DNA of 64,000 nt from Panorpa germanica (Eukaryota; Arthropoda; Insecta; Mecoptera; Panorpidae): assembly GCA_963678705.1 (NCBI GenBank), contig OY783221.1, positions 8,370,001 through 8,434,000 of the forward strand, given 5' to 3'. The number at the start of each line of letters is the position of its first letter. Position 1 is the first letter of the stretch. A program made the position numbers and the translations under genes. Shown piece by piece: positions 1-12,254 of this stretch. Under the pieces are notes generated by a model. The model saw only the letters and a program-made list of their open reading frames with translations, did not search any database and was not told where the DNA came from.

Positions 1-311
1 TATAAGAAGCTGTTTTATCTAAACCGGATTCAGTATTAATCTATTTGTCTAATATTTGTTAGGTAACACTGCATTAGTGTCTTGTTAGATTTATTCGAAT
101 GGCTTTGCGCTACATAGTCTTTGCATATATATATTAGGAATGTACAGTTTTATACATGAATTTAAATAAGATTTAAGAATTCATTCTGATTTGCGAGTAC
201 TGGTCCACTTAAACCACTGAATGAAGTAAATTGATGGAACAATTCATTTAAATAATTTGGTTATTAATTGTTTTATTAATGTAATCCATTTATTTTATTA
301 AAAAATTATTT
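1..311. other. AT-rich stretch, nothing recognised
   Basis: No open frame of coding character, RNA gene or repeat end is visible. Confidence 0.5.
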
Positions 312-470
312 TAATATAGGTTCTTTCAACAAGAGGTGTCATTTTAAAGTAACAGAAAAACTCAACATTTTCGCCAAAAGTGGTGATATTTTTATTTTAA
401 TCCAAAGTACAAACTGTGAGATTAGTAATGGAATAGAATAGCTTCCAAATATCACCGCAATAACGGTTGT
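312..470 (+). repeat. Interspersed repeat family D, fragment
   Basis: This stretch aligns by eye, in reverse orientation, with 59690-59876. Shared blocks include TTCTTTCAACAAGAG, GTGGTGATATTTTTATTTTA and AAAGTACAAACT. The other copy carries a 16-bp inverted repeat around AACGCAATATTTC that is eroded here. The family is not identified. No transposase or terminal duplication is visible, so it is probably an old non-autonomous DNA element or a fragment of one. Confidence 0.5.
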
Positions 471-537
471 TAATGTCAACAGGTCAAATTTAAAAAGACA
501 ACTCAGAAATAGTAGGAAATCAACTCCTTTATTATAA

Positions 538-871
538 TCTTAATATATATAAATTACGTGTCACTGCATCTCTCCGCGATGGACTCCTAAACTACTTAAC
601 CGATTTTAATCAAATTTGTACACCGTGTGCAGTTTGGTCCAACTTGAAAGATAGGATAGCTTAAATCTCAATTTATTTATCTTATTGCTAATTATTTGTC
701 TATTAATTATCTGTATATGACATATGACATCGGGCGACGATGATGGCGACATCTGTTGACTAGATTGAGTAAATATTCTGTTGAGTAAATCGAAATCTGT
801 TGACTAGATTGAGTAAACATTCAATAGGTGGCGCTACGTTAGGCACAGCAACGCGTGGCCGGGACAGCTAG
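538..871 (+). mobile_element. Non-autonomous Helitron, copy 1
   Basis: The element begins TC (538), after an A, with TCTTAATATATATAAATT. It ends in CTAG (868-871) followed by T, so it sits between host A and T without a target duplication, as Helitrons do. A GC-rich segment AGCAACGCGTGGCC lies just inside the 3' end, where Helitrons carry a hairpin. In the second copy (51049-51375) the stem GCCAC/GTGGC is intact; here it is eroded to GGCAC. The interior differs from copy 2 by a partial duplication of the block containing CTGTTGACTAGATTGAG. No Rep/helicase coding is present, so it depends on an autonomous relative. Confidence 0.75.
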
Positions 872-1088
872 TAATAATATAAATATTTTTATACTCCCAT
901 GGTACCCTGCTAAGGATATATTGGGAAAAAGATTATTCACCAGTGTTTTGAAGTCGCAATTCTGTATTATTTGTGACAAACCGAATTTTATTGTAAAATA
1001 AACCTTATATTTTACACTATAAATACACTTATAAAATTATAACAGCTTATTTTACTATAATATTCGTTTATATACAAGAGCGGTAGAA

Positions 1089-1210
1089 ATTTATTTGATT
1101 AAATATCTAAATGTTGACGGAGACCAATTAATAGTTTGAATTGTAGTTTTAGCGCTAGAAACGGTCGGCCATATTTTTATGACGTGAAATGCATTTTAAC
1201 ATCAGTCAAA
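1089..1210 (+). repeat. Family A element, internal fragment
   Basis: About 120 bp match the part of family A just inside its left end, with AAATATCTAAATGTTGACGG, TAGTTTTAGCGCTAGAAA and GACGTGAAATGCATTTTAAC. Neither terminal inverted repeat is present. This is a truncated relic of the element that is complete at 18454-19057. Confidence 0.7.
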
Positions 1211-2771
1211 ACGAGTACGAGTATATAAACTAAAAACTATTTCTTTGTCAGTTGTTTCGCATTACCAATATATTCCCATGACAAGAAAATATTAGTCTAT
1301 TTTTATTAGCAGCGATAATTATGAAATGGATTCCAATGATTAACCGCTTTCATTTTTGTTAGACTAGGATAACGATATCATTGTTTCGGTGTCTATAAAT
1401 AGTTCGGAAATACATGATTCACAAAAAATATATATATACACTAGTGTGGCAAGGCAGAAGCTATAAAGGGCTGCGGAGCGTGTGCCGTAGTGTGTCCCAT
1501 AGCAGTCGGAGGTGCAGAGGAATTAAATTGAAATGCGAGAACGATAAAAAGCTATGTTCAATCAGAGCTTAATTATGGTAAATGGTAGGTTTAGAGCAAT
1601 AATTTTTGGAGCATAACTTTTTAAAAACATATATTTTAGCGTAAATTACTTAAAAATAATATTTTGCAATAAGTTCAATCTAAGAAATAACTTTTAATTT
1701 ATTTACAAACATTATTTGCACATCGCTTTACGACGTTTTTATATATAAAGATTATCGATCTACAAATTATTAGGTTTCCCGTCCATGCGCTCAATCCTCT
1801 CAAATTTATGAATACATCGAACCATAATACATGACATATTGCTCCGTTTATGTATACAAGTACTATTATACACATACAAATAATATGTAAAAAGTCTATG
1901 TTTAACTTAAAAGTGAAACTTTCGCTTATTTACAATTTTGCTTTTTTTTTAAATGCACATATGTGGTTAAATTTTTTAACATCCGGTTTTGAAAGTAGTT
2001 ACGCCTATAACATGCACAGTATAAACTGGCAAATCAATAAGGAAGATAAATTACCGTGATGTATCGAAAACAACAAACCTTATTATACCTATACCTATAA
2101 CCTTATTATATGCATGTACGAGTATATAATTATTATTTATTATTATTAAAACTTTCTATATAAATGTCAATATCGTTAATGACCAATCTACGTTCAGTTT
2201 GAAGGTTTGTATTTATTGTATGGATGCTAAAAGAAAGGGCGACCTTCAATTTACAGCCGGTGTGCATTTCTGGAGCTTACTTCATGATGTAGAACCACAT
2301 AAGAGAAGATCAACATGTGACACAGTGGCGGTGCAATAAAATATGGTCTATTGAGGACACAATTATAATTGCACTAATAAATAAATGTAGAGTTTTAAAA
2401 TTTAGAAGAAAAGAAATACAAACGCGATTAAGATAATAATTAATTTCTAATCAATTCAAATTTTTTATACAAGCAAACACGTCAATCTACAACGGGGCGA
2501 ACTTCTAGTAATATATAAATTCTTAATCTTACCAATCGCTATATATGCAAATTAAATATATTATTTTAATGTTAAAGAATTGCACAATAGATCGTGCTTT
2601 GGATATGGCCCAATATATTATAATAAATCCAGTTCGCCCGCGCTAATTGTGAACATTCTTAAGCAAGCACGGACCTTATTTCAAGAACAATTGTTTAGAA
2701 TGGATTTATTTCGAACTTTACTATTAGAAGCTAAATAAACTACATTTTTATACATCAGTAAAAAGTTACGA
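1211..2771. other. AT-rich non-coding DNA
   Basis: No supported gene. A 69-codon frame at 1850-2059 has the lysine, asparagine, phenylalanine and isoleucine bias expected of translated AT-rich DNA and no motif. The segment around 2220-2330 is slightly GC-richer, but no repeat partner was found in the window. Confidence 0.5.
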
Positions 2772-3396
2772 AATGGGCTTGTGTCCTATTTCTAATTTCT
2801 ATAAAAGTGTACTATACTCGTATATTGATAAAGTGGGTTACTAGAACCTCAAATGTTCAATTATTTTTTAATAAATCCTTATATGTTAAGAGATATTACC
2901 AATTAAAAAAGTGTTTAATTATTAAAGGAATTCAACGTTGTACACATTCCAAATGCATGTGACATCACAACCGCTGCCAACCTCACAGTTCATAAATCTC
3001 TGCTATATATATTTATATATTAAAATATCAAATATTATTTACAGCTATTTCAAGGAACAATAAAATTCCAATATTATGTCTGCCTTAGCAGGGTTAAATA
3101 ATATAAAAACTTATTATTCTTTGACTTGACTTGATTATTTCGGCTACCAACCGCTACAAGACATTACCACAGCACTGACCTACTCAACAAATAACTGACG
3201 TTAAACTGCATTTCACGTTATACAAATATGGCCGACCATTTCTAGCACAAAAACTACAATTCAAACTTTTAATTGCTAAATCTCCGTCAACATTTAGATA
3301 TTTAATAAATTTGACACGCCAATACACATTTATTAACATCAATTTCAATCAATAATTGAAAAATCGACCACTAAAAAATGAGGACACAAGCCCATT
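2772..3396 (-). mobile_element. Family A MITE, full-length copy (reverse)
   Basis: The ends are AATGGGCTTGTGTCC (left) and GGACACAAGCCCATT (right), a 15-bp terminal inverted repeat. The 625-bp interior has no coding capacity and is the reverse complement of the copies at 5631 and 18454, including TTTCTAGCACAAAAACTACA and GTGACATCACAACC. The outermost bases are AA and TT in every copy, and no direct target duplication is visible. That could mean insertion between AA and TT without duplication, as described for Spy elements of the PIF/Harbinger-ISL2EU-Spy group. This is a resemblance only. Confidence 0.75.
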
Positions 3397-5630
3397 AGTT
3401 TGTACTTAATATCCGACTATACTTTTGCCAACGATTATCACTTACTAAACAACATTATCAATATACAAGTTATTATTTGTGTAAACTAAGGCAACTACCC
3501 AATTATGTTAGTTACGTTCCGTCTTAAATATCCCGGTCGCCTCCAAATTGAAAGTACAAATCTAGCGCGAGTAGGTATAATTTTATTTGTTGTATTCATT
3601 ATTTATGGTTCGACCATAATCTCGGCTTTGTGACGTGTTATATTTATAACACCTTTATAAAAATAACATTAGCTGGCACATGTTAAAATAACGCTTCTAA
3701 AGGTCATGAGAATGCTTGATGTTGATACAATAAATCATATTGTCATGTTTACATAATATGTTTATAAATTAGATTAAATAAAGTAAATTAAAAAAAGTAA
3801 AAGTTAAAAAAAATGCTACAAATTTACGCATCAAAAAGTTTAATTCTTTGCTCCTTTTTTTTTATTATGTTACTGCGATTTCAACACCTTGTGTGTTTTG
3901 TAGATTTGTAGTAATTTTAATTTGTTTATTATTTGAGTTTATATAAATTTATTTCATAATAATTACTAACGGTTTTATAGACAACGCTAGTTTGAAACCA
4001 TTACGCCTGAACTGATAGCAATACAAATAACATCTTACTAAAGTCTAGTTGTATAAAATAAATGTTTTATGTTTTTTCAGTTATTCCAAAAGCCAAATTA
4101 ATAATGGAATAGGTGGACAACCCGTGGGTCATCCTTACGCTTACGTATTCTCTTGAATTACACCCTATAACTGAATATAAATATATTTTATTGTTACTTT
4201 GTGTCTGCGATTTTGAGATCGCCAAATACTGTTAAATATTAATTACAAAATTCAAAAAGAAAATCATTCGTACATTCCACAATAGCTTTATTAGAGAAGG
4301 TATCATACCAATATTTTAATGACGCTGGGTCGATAAATAATTAAACCAAACAATTATTGCCGAGAATATTTAGTTTTAATTTTGCCGCCAAGTTTCTTAT
4401 TTACGAATATATAAGTTTATAAATATCTGTTTAGAAATGGTTTGTTTCTTAGATTTAGTTTATTTACTGCATTAATAGATGGCGGCTAAGAGGCAATGTT
4501 TCATACGAAAAATAATCTTGTTATGTACAATTATATATTTATGTACATATTTCTAATTACTTCTTTTAAGTAATTGTATAAGTTAAATCTCTTTATCATT
4601 ACTAATTCTTTGTGCAATTGGATAAAGTCCGGCCTATCGGCTTGATTCCTATCACCGACGACCTCCTACAATGTTGGTAGTATTTATGGTGTTGTGATTT
4701 TATATGTTTTATAATTAGAGAAGCACATAATCAAATTAATTTTAATAACTACTAAACCTAGAAAAGATGGTACTAGTTCGGGCACACAGCAGTCCGGCAT
4801 CAGGTGTCAATGCCATCATCGGTCACTGTGTTGTCTATATTATATTAGAAGTTATAATTTGCATGGACTTTTAATTTGTAATTTTTAATTATAACTGTTA
4901 CAATTTGAATACTAGTTGATGTTTAATAAAACTGCATATAGATGGCAGCACGTGTGGTTAAAATTTATATATATTTAAATCCTCATACCCATACTATGAA
5001 TCGTTAAGTATCATTGAATTAAAAAATAAACTAATAAAATTTTAAACATTTTGTAAATAAGTTATGAACAATAAAGGTTTTTGAATTAAACAAAAATATA
5101 TAGGGGTTGTCAGTGTTAGGACAAGAATCAGTAAAACACAGATGTTAAATAAAATAAATAAAACAAGAAGTTGCAATCTATGTGTCATTATCGGAAACGA
5201 ATTTTTTTTAGAAAAAACATCAATTCTCGTACTTGTCAGCTCATTTATAAAAACCCACAGCAGTTACAGTTGTGGTGATTTATTTAATATAAATGAAAAA
5301 GAAATAAAAACTTAATTCAAGAAAGAAATAAGTTTAAATTAAGTAAAGTTCAAATTGCTTCAACAACGAATAAAAACAAACAAAATAAATGGTTTGATAC
5401 TTCAGTGAGATAAAGTAATGGTTTTCACAAATATTTCTCTACGATTCTGGGGAGTTTTGTTAAGTAAAAGGAAAATAAATATTATTAAAACAAGATTAGA
5501 CTTGAAACTATAATATGGGGAGCCGTTTATTTTGAAAGTGGGATAAGTCCATTTTTGAAACAAATAAAGATGATAGGATACGCGGGCCGCCACTCGAACT
5601 GATACTAATTAAAAATGCTGTAGTTTCGTC
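3397..5630. other. AT-rich non-coding DNA
   Basis: No supported gene or RNA. A short stretch near 4724-4790 (CACATAATCAAATTAA and following) loosely matches 41969-42030, so it may be an old repeat fragment. The 63-codon reverse frame at 5402-5593 has no recognisable character. Confidence 0.45.
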
Positions 5631-6525
5631 AATGGGCTTGTGTCCTCATTTTTTAGTGGTCGATTTTTCAATTGTTGATTAAAATTGATGTTAATAAATG
5701 TGTATTGGCGTGTCTATTTTATTAAATATCTAAATATTGACGGAGATATAGCAATTAAAAGTTTGAATTGTAGTTTTAGCGCTAGAAATAGTCGGCCATA
5801 TTTGTATGACGTGAAATGCATTTTAACGTCAGTTATTTGTTGAGTAGGTCAGTGCTGTGGTAATGTTCTGTAGCTGTTGGTAGTCAAATAATCAAGTCAA
5901 GTCAAAGAATAATGAGTTTTTATTTTATTTAACCCTGCTAAGGCAGACATAATATTGAAATTTGATTGTTCCTTGAAATAGCTGTAAATATTATTTGATA
6001 TTTTGATATATAAATACATATAGCAGAGATTTATTATCTGTAAGGTTGGTAACCTTACACAAGGATTGTGATGTCACATGCTCTTGGAATGTGTACAACG
6101 TTGAATACCTTTAATAATTAAAGAGACAAAATGCCTTTTTTAATTGTTAATATCTCTTAACATATAAGGAGTTATTAAAAAGTAATTGGCCATTTGAGGT
6201 TCTACCCAGTAAACAATTTGGTGAAGTGCCCTATTTAGTGACGTTTCTATTACTATTTCACTTCAATTATAGTTCGCATCAACTTTATCTTCATTTGTAT
6301 TCCGACAGGTGGAGTAATTTCGCCATTTGTAGCCGATAAAGTAGACATTTTATATGAAAAAATGTGAGAAACTGAACTATAAATGAACTCTTAAATGACA
6401 AAAAAATCATGACGCATCTTCAATATGATGTCAAAGTGACTCCAAAATGTTTACTGGCTAGTAATCCACTTTATCAATATATAGTACACTTTTATAGAAA
6501 TTAAGACATAGGACACAAGCCCATT
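5631..6525 (+). mobile_element. Family A MITE, full-length, with nested family B element
   Basis: The terminal inverted repeats AATGGGCTTGTGTCC and GGACACAAGCCCATT are intact. Without the 254-bp family B element at 6205-6458 and its 2-bp duplication, the copy is about 640 bp. It is collinear with 18454-19057, which lacks the nested element and so serves as the empty site. Internal landmarks are TAACCCTGCTAAGGCAGACA and GGTTGGTAACCTTACACAAG. No transposase is encoded. Confidence 0.8.
6205..6458 (+). mobile_element. Family B MITE, copy 1, nested in family A
   Basis: The termini are CCCAGTAAACAATTTGG and (inverted) GCCAGTAAACATTTTGG. The element is 254 bp. Comparison with the uninterrupted family A copy at 18990 (GGTTCTAGTAAC) shows that the insertion duplicated TA (6203-6204 and 6459-6460). 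The other three copies have AC, AA and AT, so this is a 2-bp duplication without TA specificity. Variable 2-bp duplications fit ISL2EU-like elements better than Tc1/mariner. There is no coding capacity. Confidence 0.8.
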
Positions 6526-6994
6526 ACGATTATTTAATAATTTAAGTCTTTAGCACCGATGCTGGCATTAAATTTTCACATGAAGGCAGTGCACAAATGT
6601 GATATATAACCTCATTCTCATATTTTAATCTGAAGGATTTTATAGAATTCAAGTCTGGCGAGTAAGGAGGCAACTGTTGCGAAGAAATTAACTTGTGGAA
6701 CTTCAATTGAGGTGTTATAAATGTGAACAGCTAAGGACACCGTGTGCATATTTTGACAAACGTTAGTCTACTGCAAACAAAGATATTTTACATTCCTATA
6801 GAAACACTTTACAATCCTGGGACAATACACACACGACAACCTATCGTTCAAACTGAAATACAGACTACCGAAAGACATAGTTTTCTAGGCGCTTGTCGCA
6901 CAACATTTGTCGCGCACATGGTTTTCTAACCATGTTTTACTACATAAACATACAAGACAACAACTAAGAACATTTACAATGTGGATTAAGGCAC
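6526..6994. other. AT-rich non-coding DNA
   Basis: No feature supported. A 61-codon forward frame (6744-6929) shows no motif. Confidence 0.45.
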
Positions 6995-7247
6995 CCCAGT
7001 AAACATTTTGGAGTCACTTTGACATCATATTGAAGATGCGTCATGATTTTTTTGTCATAAAAGAGTTCATTTATAGTTCAGTTTCTCACATTTTTTCATA
7101 TAAAATGGCTACTTAACGGCTACAGATGGCGGAATTACTTCACCTGTCGGAATACAAATGAAGATAAAGTTGATGCGAACTATAATTGAAGTGAAATAGT
7201 GAGAGAAACGTCACTAAATAGGGCACTTCACCAAATTGTTTACTGGG
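6995..7247 (-). mobile_element. Family B MITE, copy 2
   Basis: This is the reverse complement of copy 1, 253 bp, with perfect ends CCCAGTAAAC and GTTTACTGGG. The flanking dinucleotide AC is duplicated at 6993-6994 and 7248-7249. It has no ORF and lies only 0.5 kb from copy 1, in opposite orientation. Confidence 0.8.
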
Positions 7248-8474
7248 ACAGGTCAGAACCATACATTAGAATAAGACATATTGTAATTAAAAATTAATTA
7301 TTCTCATGACATTTGATATGTATACTTGATAGAATTAAGAATTAATATGTACTGATGAACTTGATAGAATGAAGAAATAGTCTAATAAAATTATAAACAT
7401 TTTCCATCAAACGCTTTTGAATTAAAAGCGAAATAATAAAGCGTTAAGCGCCATTCCCATTTCAGCTTGTGAAATATAAAGAAATAAAATTAATTATATT
7501 AAATACAATAATTCATATTAAATAAAAATAGTAATTTGAGTGGGAATAGGATTTGAGTCTGCCAAGTTCTTTACGAAAGTGTTGAGGCATTTCGTTCTAA
7601 GACGTACTTGAAAAGAAATATCCCAAATAGAAATAAAACACTTAAACGGTTATTGCAGTTAAACAAAACGTCACTGTCTTAATCTTAAAGATCTCGGCTA
7701 TGCTGCCGACAGTGTTTACATTTCTGTAATTCACATTTCAAATATTATATGAAAGTTTTAAAACTTTTAATTACTAGACACCTCTAGCTTGAATGCTTTC
7801 ATACAGTTCAATAAACTTTTCAAGTAATTAAAATAAATTTTCTAACATTCTATGTTACTTAATTTATTTTCAGTTAAATTTCATTCAACTTTACTCATAA
7901 AATATCTTTGAAATTCTGAATATTTTATGAAAGAAAAGCATACCATCAGAAATGCAAACAAATTTTGTTTTGATTATTTTAAAATAATATGGATACTTCC
8001 TTGGGGCTAAACGGTTTGCTTTTAATACCGTAGATTCCGTCTGTATAGGAAGGCAAATGAATAGAGAGAGCACATTATGAAAAGAAACCACCCTCCCCTC
8101 TCCCTTCCCCATTCCTACCAAGCGTAGCAACCCCTAATTCTTTTTATTCGTTCTTTTTTTTATTATAATTCCTAGCTGCTTTAATGCTTTCAGGATTTTT
8201 CAATTCCATTCGCTTTGATTTTATGGTATTAATAATATTCAATGAAATGTTCAAGTTAATTGTATTCGGATAACGAAATAATGTACTTTGTTAAACAGTT
8301 GAAATCAGTTGAAATGCTCTCTGTGTCTTTTGTGCTTTTGTCATTTTTGTTTGGAATTATTTTATATCAAAGAATAAAGTAAAACAACCAACTGAGATAA
8401 CAACGCGATTGGAATTATGAGATTTGAATCTCGATTGTAAAACATTTTGTTTTGTGAGGGAATAGTGAAATATA
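7248..8474. other. AT-rich non-coding DNA
   Basis: No gene supported. The segment from 7451 (CCATTCCCATTTCAGCTTGTGAAATATAAAG) loosely matches inverted sequence near 12550-12700 and forward sequence near 21400, so it may be a very old repeat. Confidence 0.4.
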
Positions 8475-8540
8475 CAGTGATGGATTTAGGATTAGGCCTG
8501 GGCCTATGGGCGCCACAATTTCAGGGGCATAATTCAAAAT
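8475..8540 (+). repeat. Possible hAT-type terminus
   Basis: The string CAGTGATGGATTTAGG followed by GGCCTGGGCCTATGGGCGCC stands out from the AT-rich surroundings. It has the CAGNG start common to hAT terminal repeats. No matching opposite end was located, so this is only a candidate fragment. Confidence 0.2.
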
Positions 8541-9532
8541 TGTGGTGATTCCGAATATTTTATTTATCAGCCTCTATTTTGATAACTTAGGCCTCTATCG
8601 TGGTTTAAAAAAGGGTTTTCTTTGCAAATGTTATATTATTGTTTTACTAGTGGTAAAAATAGTTATTATGAATTCGATAGAGCACTCAATTTCCTACAAT
8701 TTGAATACAGAACGTTTCTTTGTATATCTGAATCGTATAGATATTCAGCTGCACCGCAGTAACGCAAAGGCTGATTCAAAAACCCGTGCATGCTCTCACA
8801 AATCTGCCAAAATTTCTTAAACTCATTATAGTATATAAACATATAATTTAAAAGGAAATGTTTTTAATAAAATACAAAGTTTTCGTTTATAAATATATAA
8901 AGAAAAGAATTGATTTGTTTTTAAATAACTTTCAAATTGTTAATTGATTTATGCATTTACATGAAATCAATCCATTTATTTTACTGGCACTTTTATGCAT
9001 CTATTTTACGCTTTTCTATAAAAGAGATGGCAATTTTCAGAAAGGAAGAGTGAAGAAGGATTGCTTATAACTTTTCATCCCTTTAATGATTAAGAGCTTT
9101 ATCAATAAAACTTGTAAATTATGTTTTGTAAATGTTTATAAATGTATATATTGTTTTAAGTGCTAATAATTTTTGAAAGTTGATGCACTCAAATAAATAT
9201 TTAAAAAAATGATTAAGGTGCCAAAAATTAACATTTTAATTGTCTTATAATATTGTGACTTATTAAAAATTGATTGTACATTTCTGTTAGCCAACTGCAT
9301 CAATATACGAGTATAATACCTTTTTTGTAATGTTTAGTACATTTGTTATACATTTCTTATGTCTATTTTAAATAAACCTAGCTGGTGCTATCATTATTTT
9401 GATTTTAAAGTTTCTATTTATAAAATGGAGTTGGATAAGGAGTAATATTGATTTGTATGTGCAAAAAAGGGAAAAAGCAGTTCTTTTAAATGGTCTTAAA
9501 ACTAACATATACAACTTATAACTAACTTAAAC
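8541..9532. other. AT-rich DNA with a short hairpin
   Basis: No gene supported. At 8985-9032 the sequence runs from TGGCACTTTTATGC to ATAAAAGAGATGGCA. This is an imperfect inverted repeat closely related to the perfect 15-bp hairpin at 61986-62025 inside a family A copy. It may be a fragment of the same repeat lineage. Confidence 0.4.
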
Positions 9533-9739
9533 TTACTTATCCAATACAATGTAGTTTGGCATTGGGTATTTACCATAACACATTATATCTGGTGTGACTT
9601 TTCCTAAAATATTAATGTTATTATTTTCATGGTTCTTAATTCTACTATAGAAGTTTTTTGTAAGCTTAATTACAAAATCTTTTATGGTTTCTATATTAGT
9701 TTCAACGTGTATAGATGCATTCGTTGGATATTGAAAGTT
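9533..9739 (-). pseudogene. Relic of a jockey-like LINE ORF2 C-terminus
   Basis: The minus strand is open for 68 codons and ends in TAA at 9533-9535. The translation includes PTNASIHVETNIETIKDF and LTKNFYSRIKNHENNNINI. This resembles the region after the reverse transcriptase of jockey-clade LINEs, where a pattern like IHxDLxIxTV...FxxRLxxHPN is usual. Upstream (9740 on) stop codons interrupt the frame, so the 5' part is lost or decayed, as is common for LINEs. The match is to a remembered family pattern. A chance open frame in AT-rich DNA cannot be excluded. Confidence 0.4.
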
Positions 9740-10197
9740 AATATATTAATACAGTTTTATATAAATTAAGATATGGTTTGGGATTGTACCCCATTCAGGT
9801 AAAGTAAAGGTGGGTTTATACAGTTAAAAATAAATGGTTAGCAATACGCCCAATAGAGAGCACTTCTTTTAAATATCTTCTTCTTTAACTCTCGCATGTT
9901 TTGTACATGAAGAGTTTAGTAGGGATCGACTTTTTTTGGCTAGAAATTAAGATCATACTTCACAGGATCATTTCTGTAGTATGTCTTCACAATCTCTCTA
10001 CTCAAATGTAGAGTTGATGCAGCCATGATGATGAGTTGTGGTATTGTTTCCTGAGCGTGAGGCAGGCACTTGGATTCCATTTTAGGAATTCAGTCGCCAT
10101 CGATGACCGTTCAGCTGAAGTCCTACGGATTTCAGTGATGGAAGCAATACTATCTGAGTGGTATTTTTGCAAATCTTATTATTTAAAAACAATTAAA
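9740..10197. other. Non-coding, slightly GC-richer near 10020-10150
   Basis: The part from 10020 to 10170 has higher GC and is open in forward and reverse frames, but neither translation is recognised and no good splice pair was found. Confidence 0.35.
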
Positions 10198-10408
10198 TAT
10201 AGTTCAAATTACAAGAGTTGGTCGGTGACTCATACTTAAAACAAGTTGTCAGATATAAACTACCGATATAACTGAAAAGCACTGACTCACTTATTTTTCT
10301 ATAATGTATATAGAAACGAATAAGATAAAATTCATTATCGTATTATAGATACCGCTCTTATAACCTCTTTTAAGAATAAGTCGCCGCCGAACTATCGTGA
10401 ACACATAC
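10198..10408. mobile_element. Family C MITE, copy 1
   Basis: The ends are inverted copies of each other: left AGTTCAAATTACAAGAGTTG with GGTGACTCATACTTAAAA, right TTTTAAGAATAAGTCGCCGC and CGAACTATCGTGAAC. Relatives lie at 33747-33966 and 61417-61488. TA lies at both edges in this copy, suggesting Tc1/mariner-type insertion, but the exact boundary is uncertain by 2-3 bp. No coding capacity. Confidence 0.6.
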
Positions 10409-11514
10409 AATTTTATATTAATACTAATGGACCTTTTTTCAGCTTTTGCATTCAACATTTCTTTTTGATTCATTGTTAAAATAAAGTGTTGTTAGTTTTC
10501 CACAATAATTTATAAATATATCTGATTGTTAAATGATAATATTCGAATAAAAATGAAAAAGAAAAGGAAATGAAAACATTTCCTCGAATCGTTTGTAGTC
10601 AAGAAAATCTCATTTTTTGTAATCATCTTGAACATTTAAATATAAATATTTATTGATGTCGTTTATGGGTAGAAGTTTAACTGTTAAAATTTGTATTTTT
10701 AACATATGAACCCTACACTACATTTTGTAAAAAACTTAGAATCATTAATTAAGAATATGAAAAATACTGTCCTGTAGAGAATATTACAGCAAAAGGAATT
10801 CGTTTTTTTTATAAAATATTTTGAAAGTTAGATACTTCTTATCATTTCCGACTTGACAACGAGAGAGAGAGAGTACTGCGCATGGATTAATTATTTATTG
10901 CATACATTAAGGTGAAACATTACCTCATGCTTATATAGTTAGATATAGATGGCAACGGTGATGACAATCGATTTACAACTTTTTTACTAACACTCCATGT
11001 TTTTAAATATAAAAACGTTAATAATTGCACACGATTAAACTATTTAAATAATATAAACTTTAGGAGTCAGATAAATGTTCAAGCTTTGTTTATAAATAGA
11101 TCATTAATTAGTATATCAATTATTATATCTTATAAGTACATATTGTACATAGGGGGATCTTTCTGTAGGTTGAACTCCTTAAAGAAAAACCTATTATACA
11201 AAAATACGTATTTCTAATCAAAATTTAATCGTTCTATTTTCCATCTTTAAAATGTTTCGCAATACCAACGGGAATATTTACGGACGGAATGGTTATCACA
11301 TTTTCATCATATTAATTCACTTAACGATACAAATATCTTTACATTTACGATCCAAACATCATAAAGATCACAGATCGGAGGTTCATGGACCAAAACAACT
11401 TGAGATGTGTCAGATGAACGCAGAATCATTTAACACAGACGCGAGACGCGAGATATACTCGTAAGATGAAATCATCTGACATTGTCTATCTATCGTTTCT
11501 CGCTGTTTCCTCCC
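10409..11514. other. AT-rich non-coding DNA
   Basis: It contains a short GA run (10860-10874) and no supported gene. The forward frame at 11252-11464 (70 codons) is unrecognised. Confidence 0.4.
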
Positions 11515-11655
11515 ATGGAGCCCATGGAGCCTGTGAAACCCGTAGAGTATACTGGAATGAGATTTAGATTTCTATTTTTATCCTTTTTCTGTTCTTTGTA
11601 TACTCGAGCGGACACCCCAGAGAGTTTTCTGAAAGCGATAAAGTCAACGAGATAG
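11515..11655 (+). CDS. Small ORF with a hydrophobic, signal-like segment (speculative)
   Basis: A 46-codon frame begins at ATG 11515, after a duplicated CCCATGGAG. A second in-frame ATG at 11557 begins MRFRFLFLSFFCSLYTRA, which looks like a signal peptide, followed by DTPESFLKAIKSTR and a stop at 11653. An overlapping frame is also open and hydrophobic first (FILFLFFVYSSG, then a charged stretch including EFSESDKVNEID) up to about 11823. The local base composition is less AT-biased than the neighbours. No promoter, splice site or family match supports either frame. It may be a first exon, a stand-alone small peptide or chance. Confidence 0.15.
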   Translation: MEPMEPVKPVEYTGMRFRFLFLSFFCSLYTRADTPESFLKAIKSTR

Positions 11656-12254
11656 ACGTCAAGTCAAAAGCGCCAAAGGAGTTGTTACAAAAAGTTCCAT
11701 TTTCTAATACAGATATTTGTAAAGATAGAGATTTGTATATTCAGATATATTTACATATAAGCACACTCACATATGTATGTATATATGTTATATTAGCTTC
11801 TGTGTTTATAAGCAAGCAAGTTTAAAAATGATACACTTACAAGAAAATTGTAAACATCTTTATAACAAAAATTACATGTCCATGATAAAAACGATAAAGA
11901 CTCGCATTATTAGTAATAATAATCCACTAATGTTACTTTACATTCATGAAATATTATATTTACTAACGAAAACCTAGTAATATTTAATGTAACGTGGTGT
12001 ATTTCTATTATTTGATAGCTATTTTAAAATCATTTAATCCTCACTTAGGAATTTATAATCCTTATAAGTGCCTTCTTAAAAAGTTTTATGATTATGGTAA
12101 TGAGTTACAAGTTAGATTTATTTTACAAAATTCCAAAAAGTAGGTTTAAGATAAGGACGACCGGTTTTAAAAACTCAATTAAAATATAATCCATTTAACT
12201 TAAGCCACATTTCCACTCTCTATTTTTAGTTTTAATTTAAGATTTTAACCTTAA
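11656..12254. other. AT-rich non-coding DNA
   Basis: Nothing further is supported in this stretch. Confidence 0.4.

Noticed and set aside
1850..2059. 69-codon forward frame
   Set aside because: Amino-acid composition is that of random AT-rich DNA.
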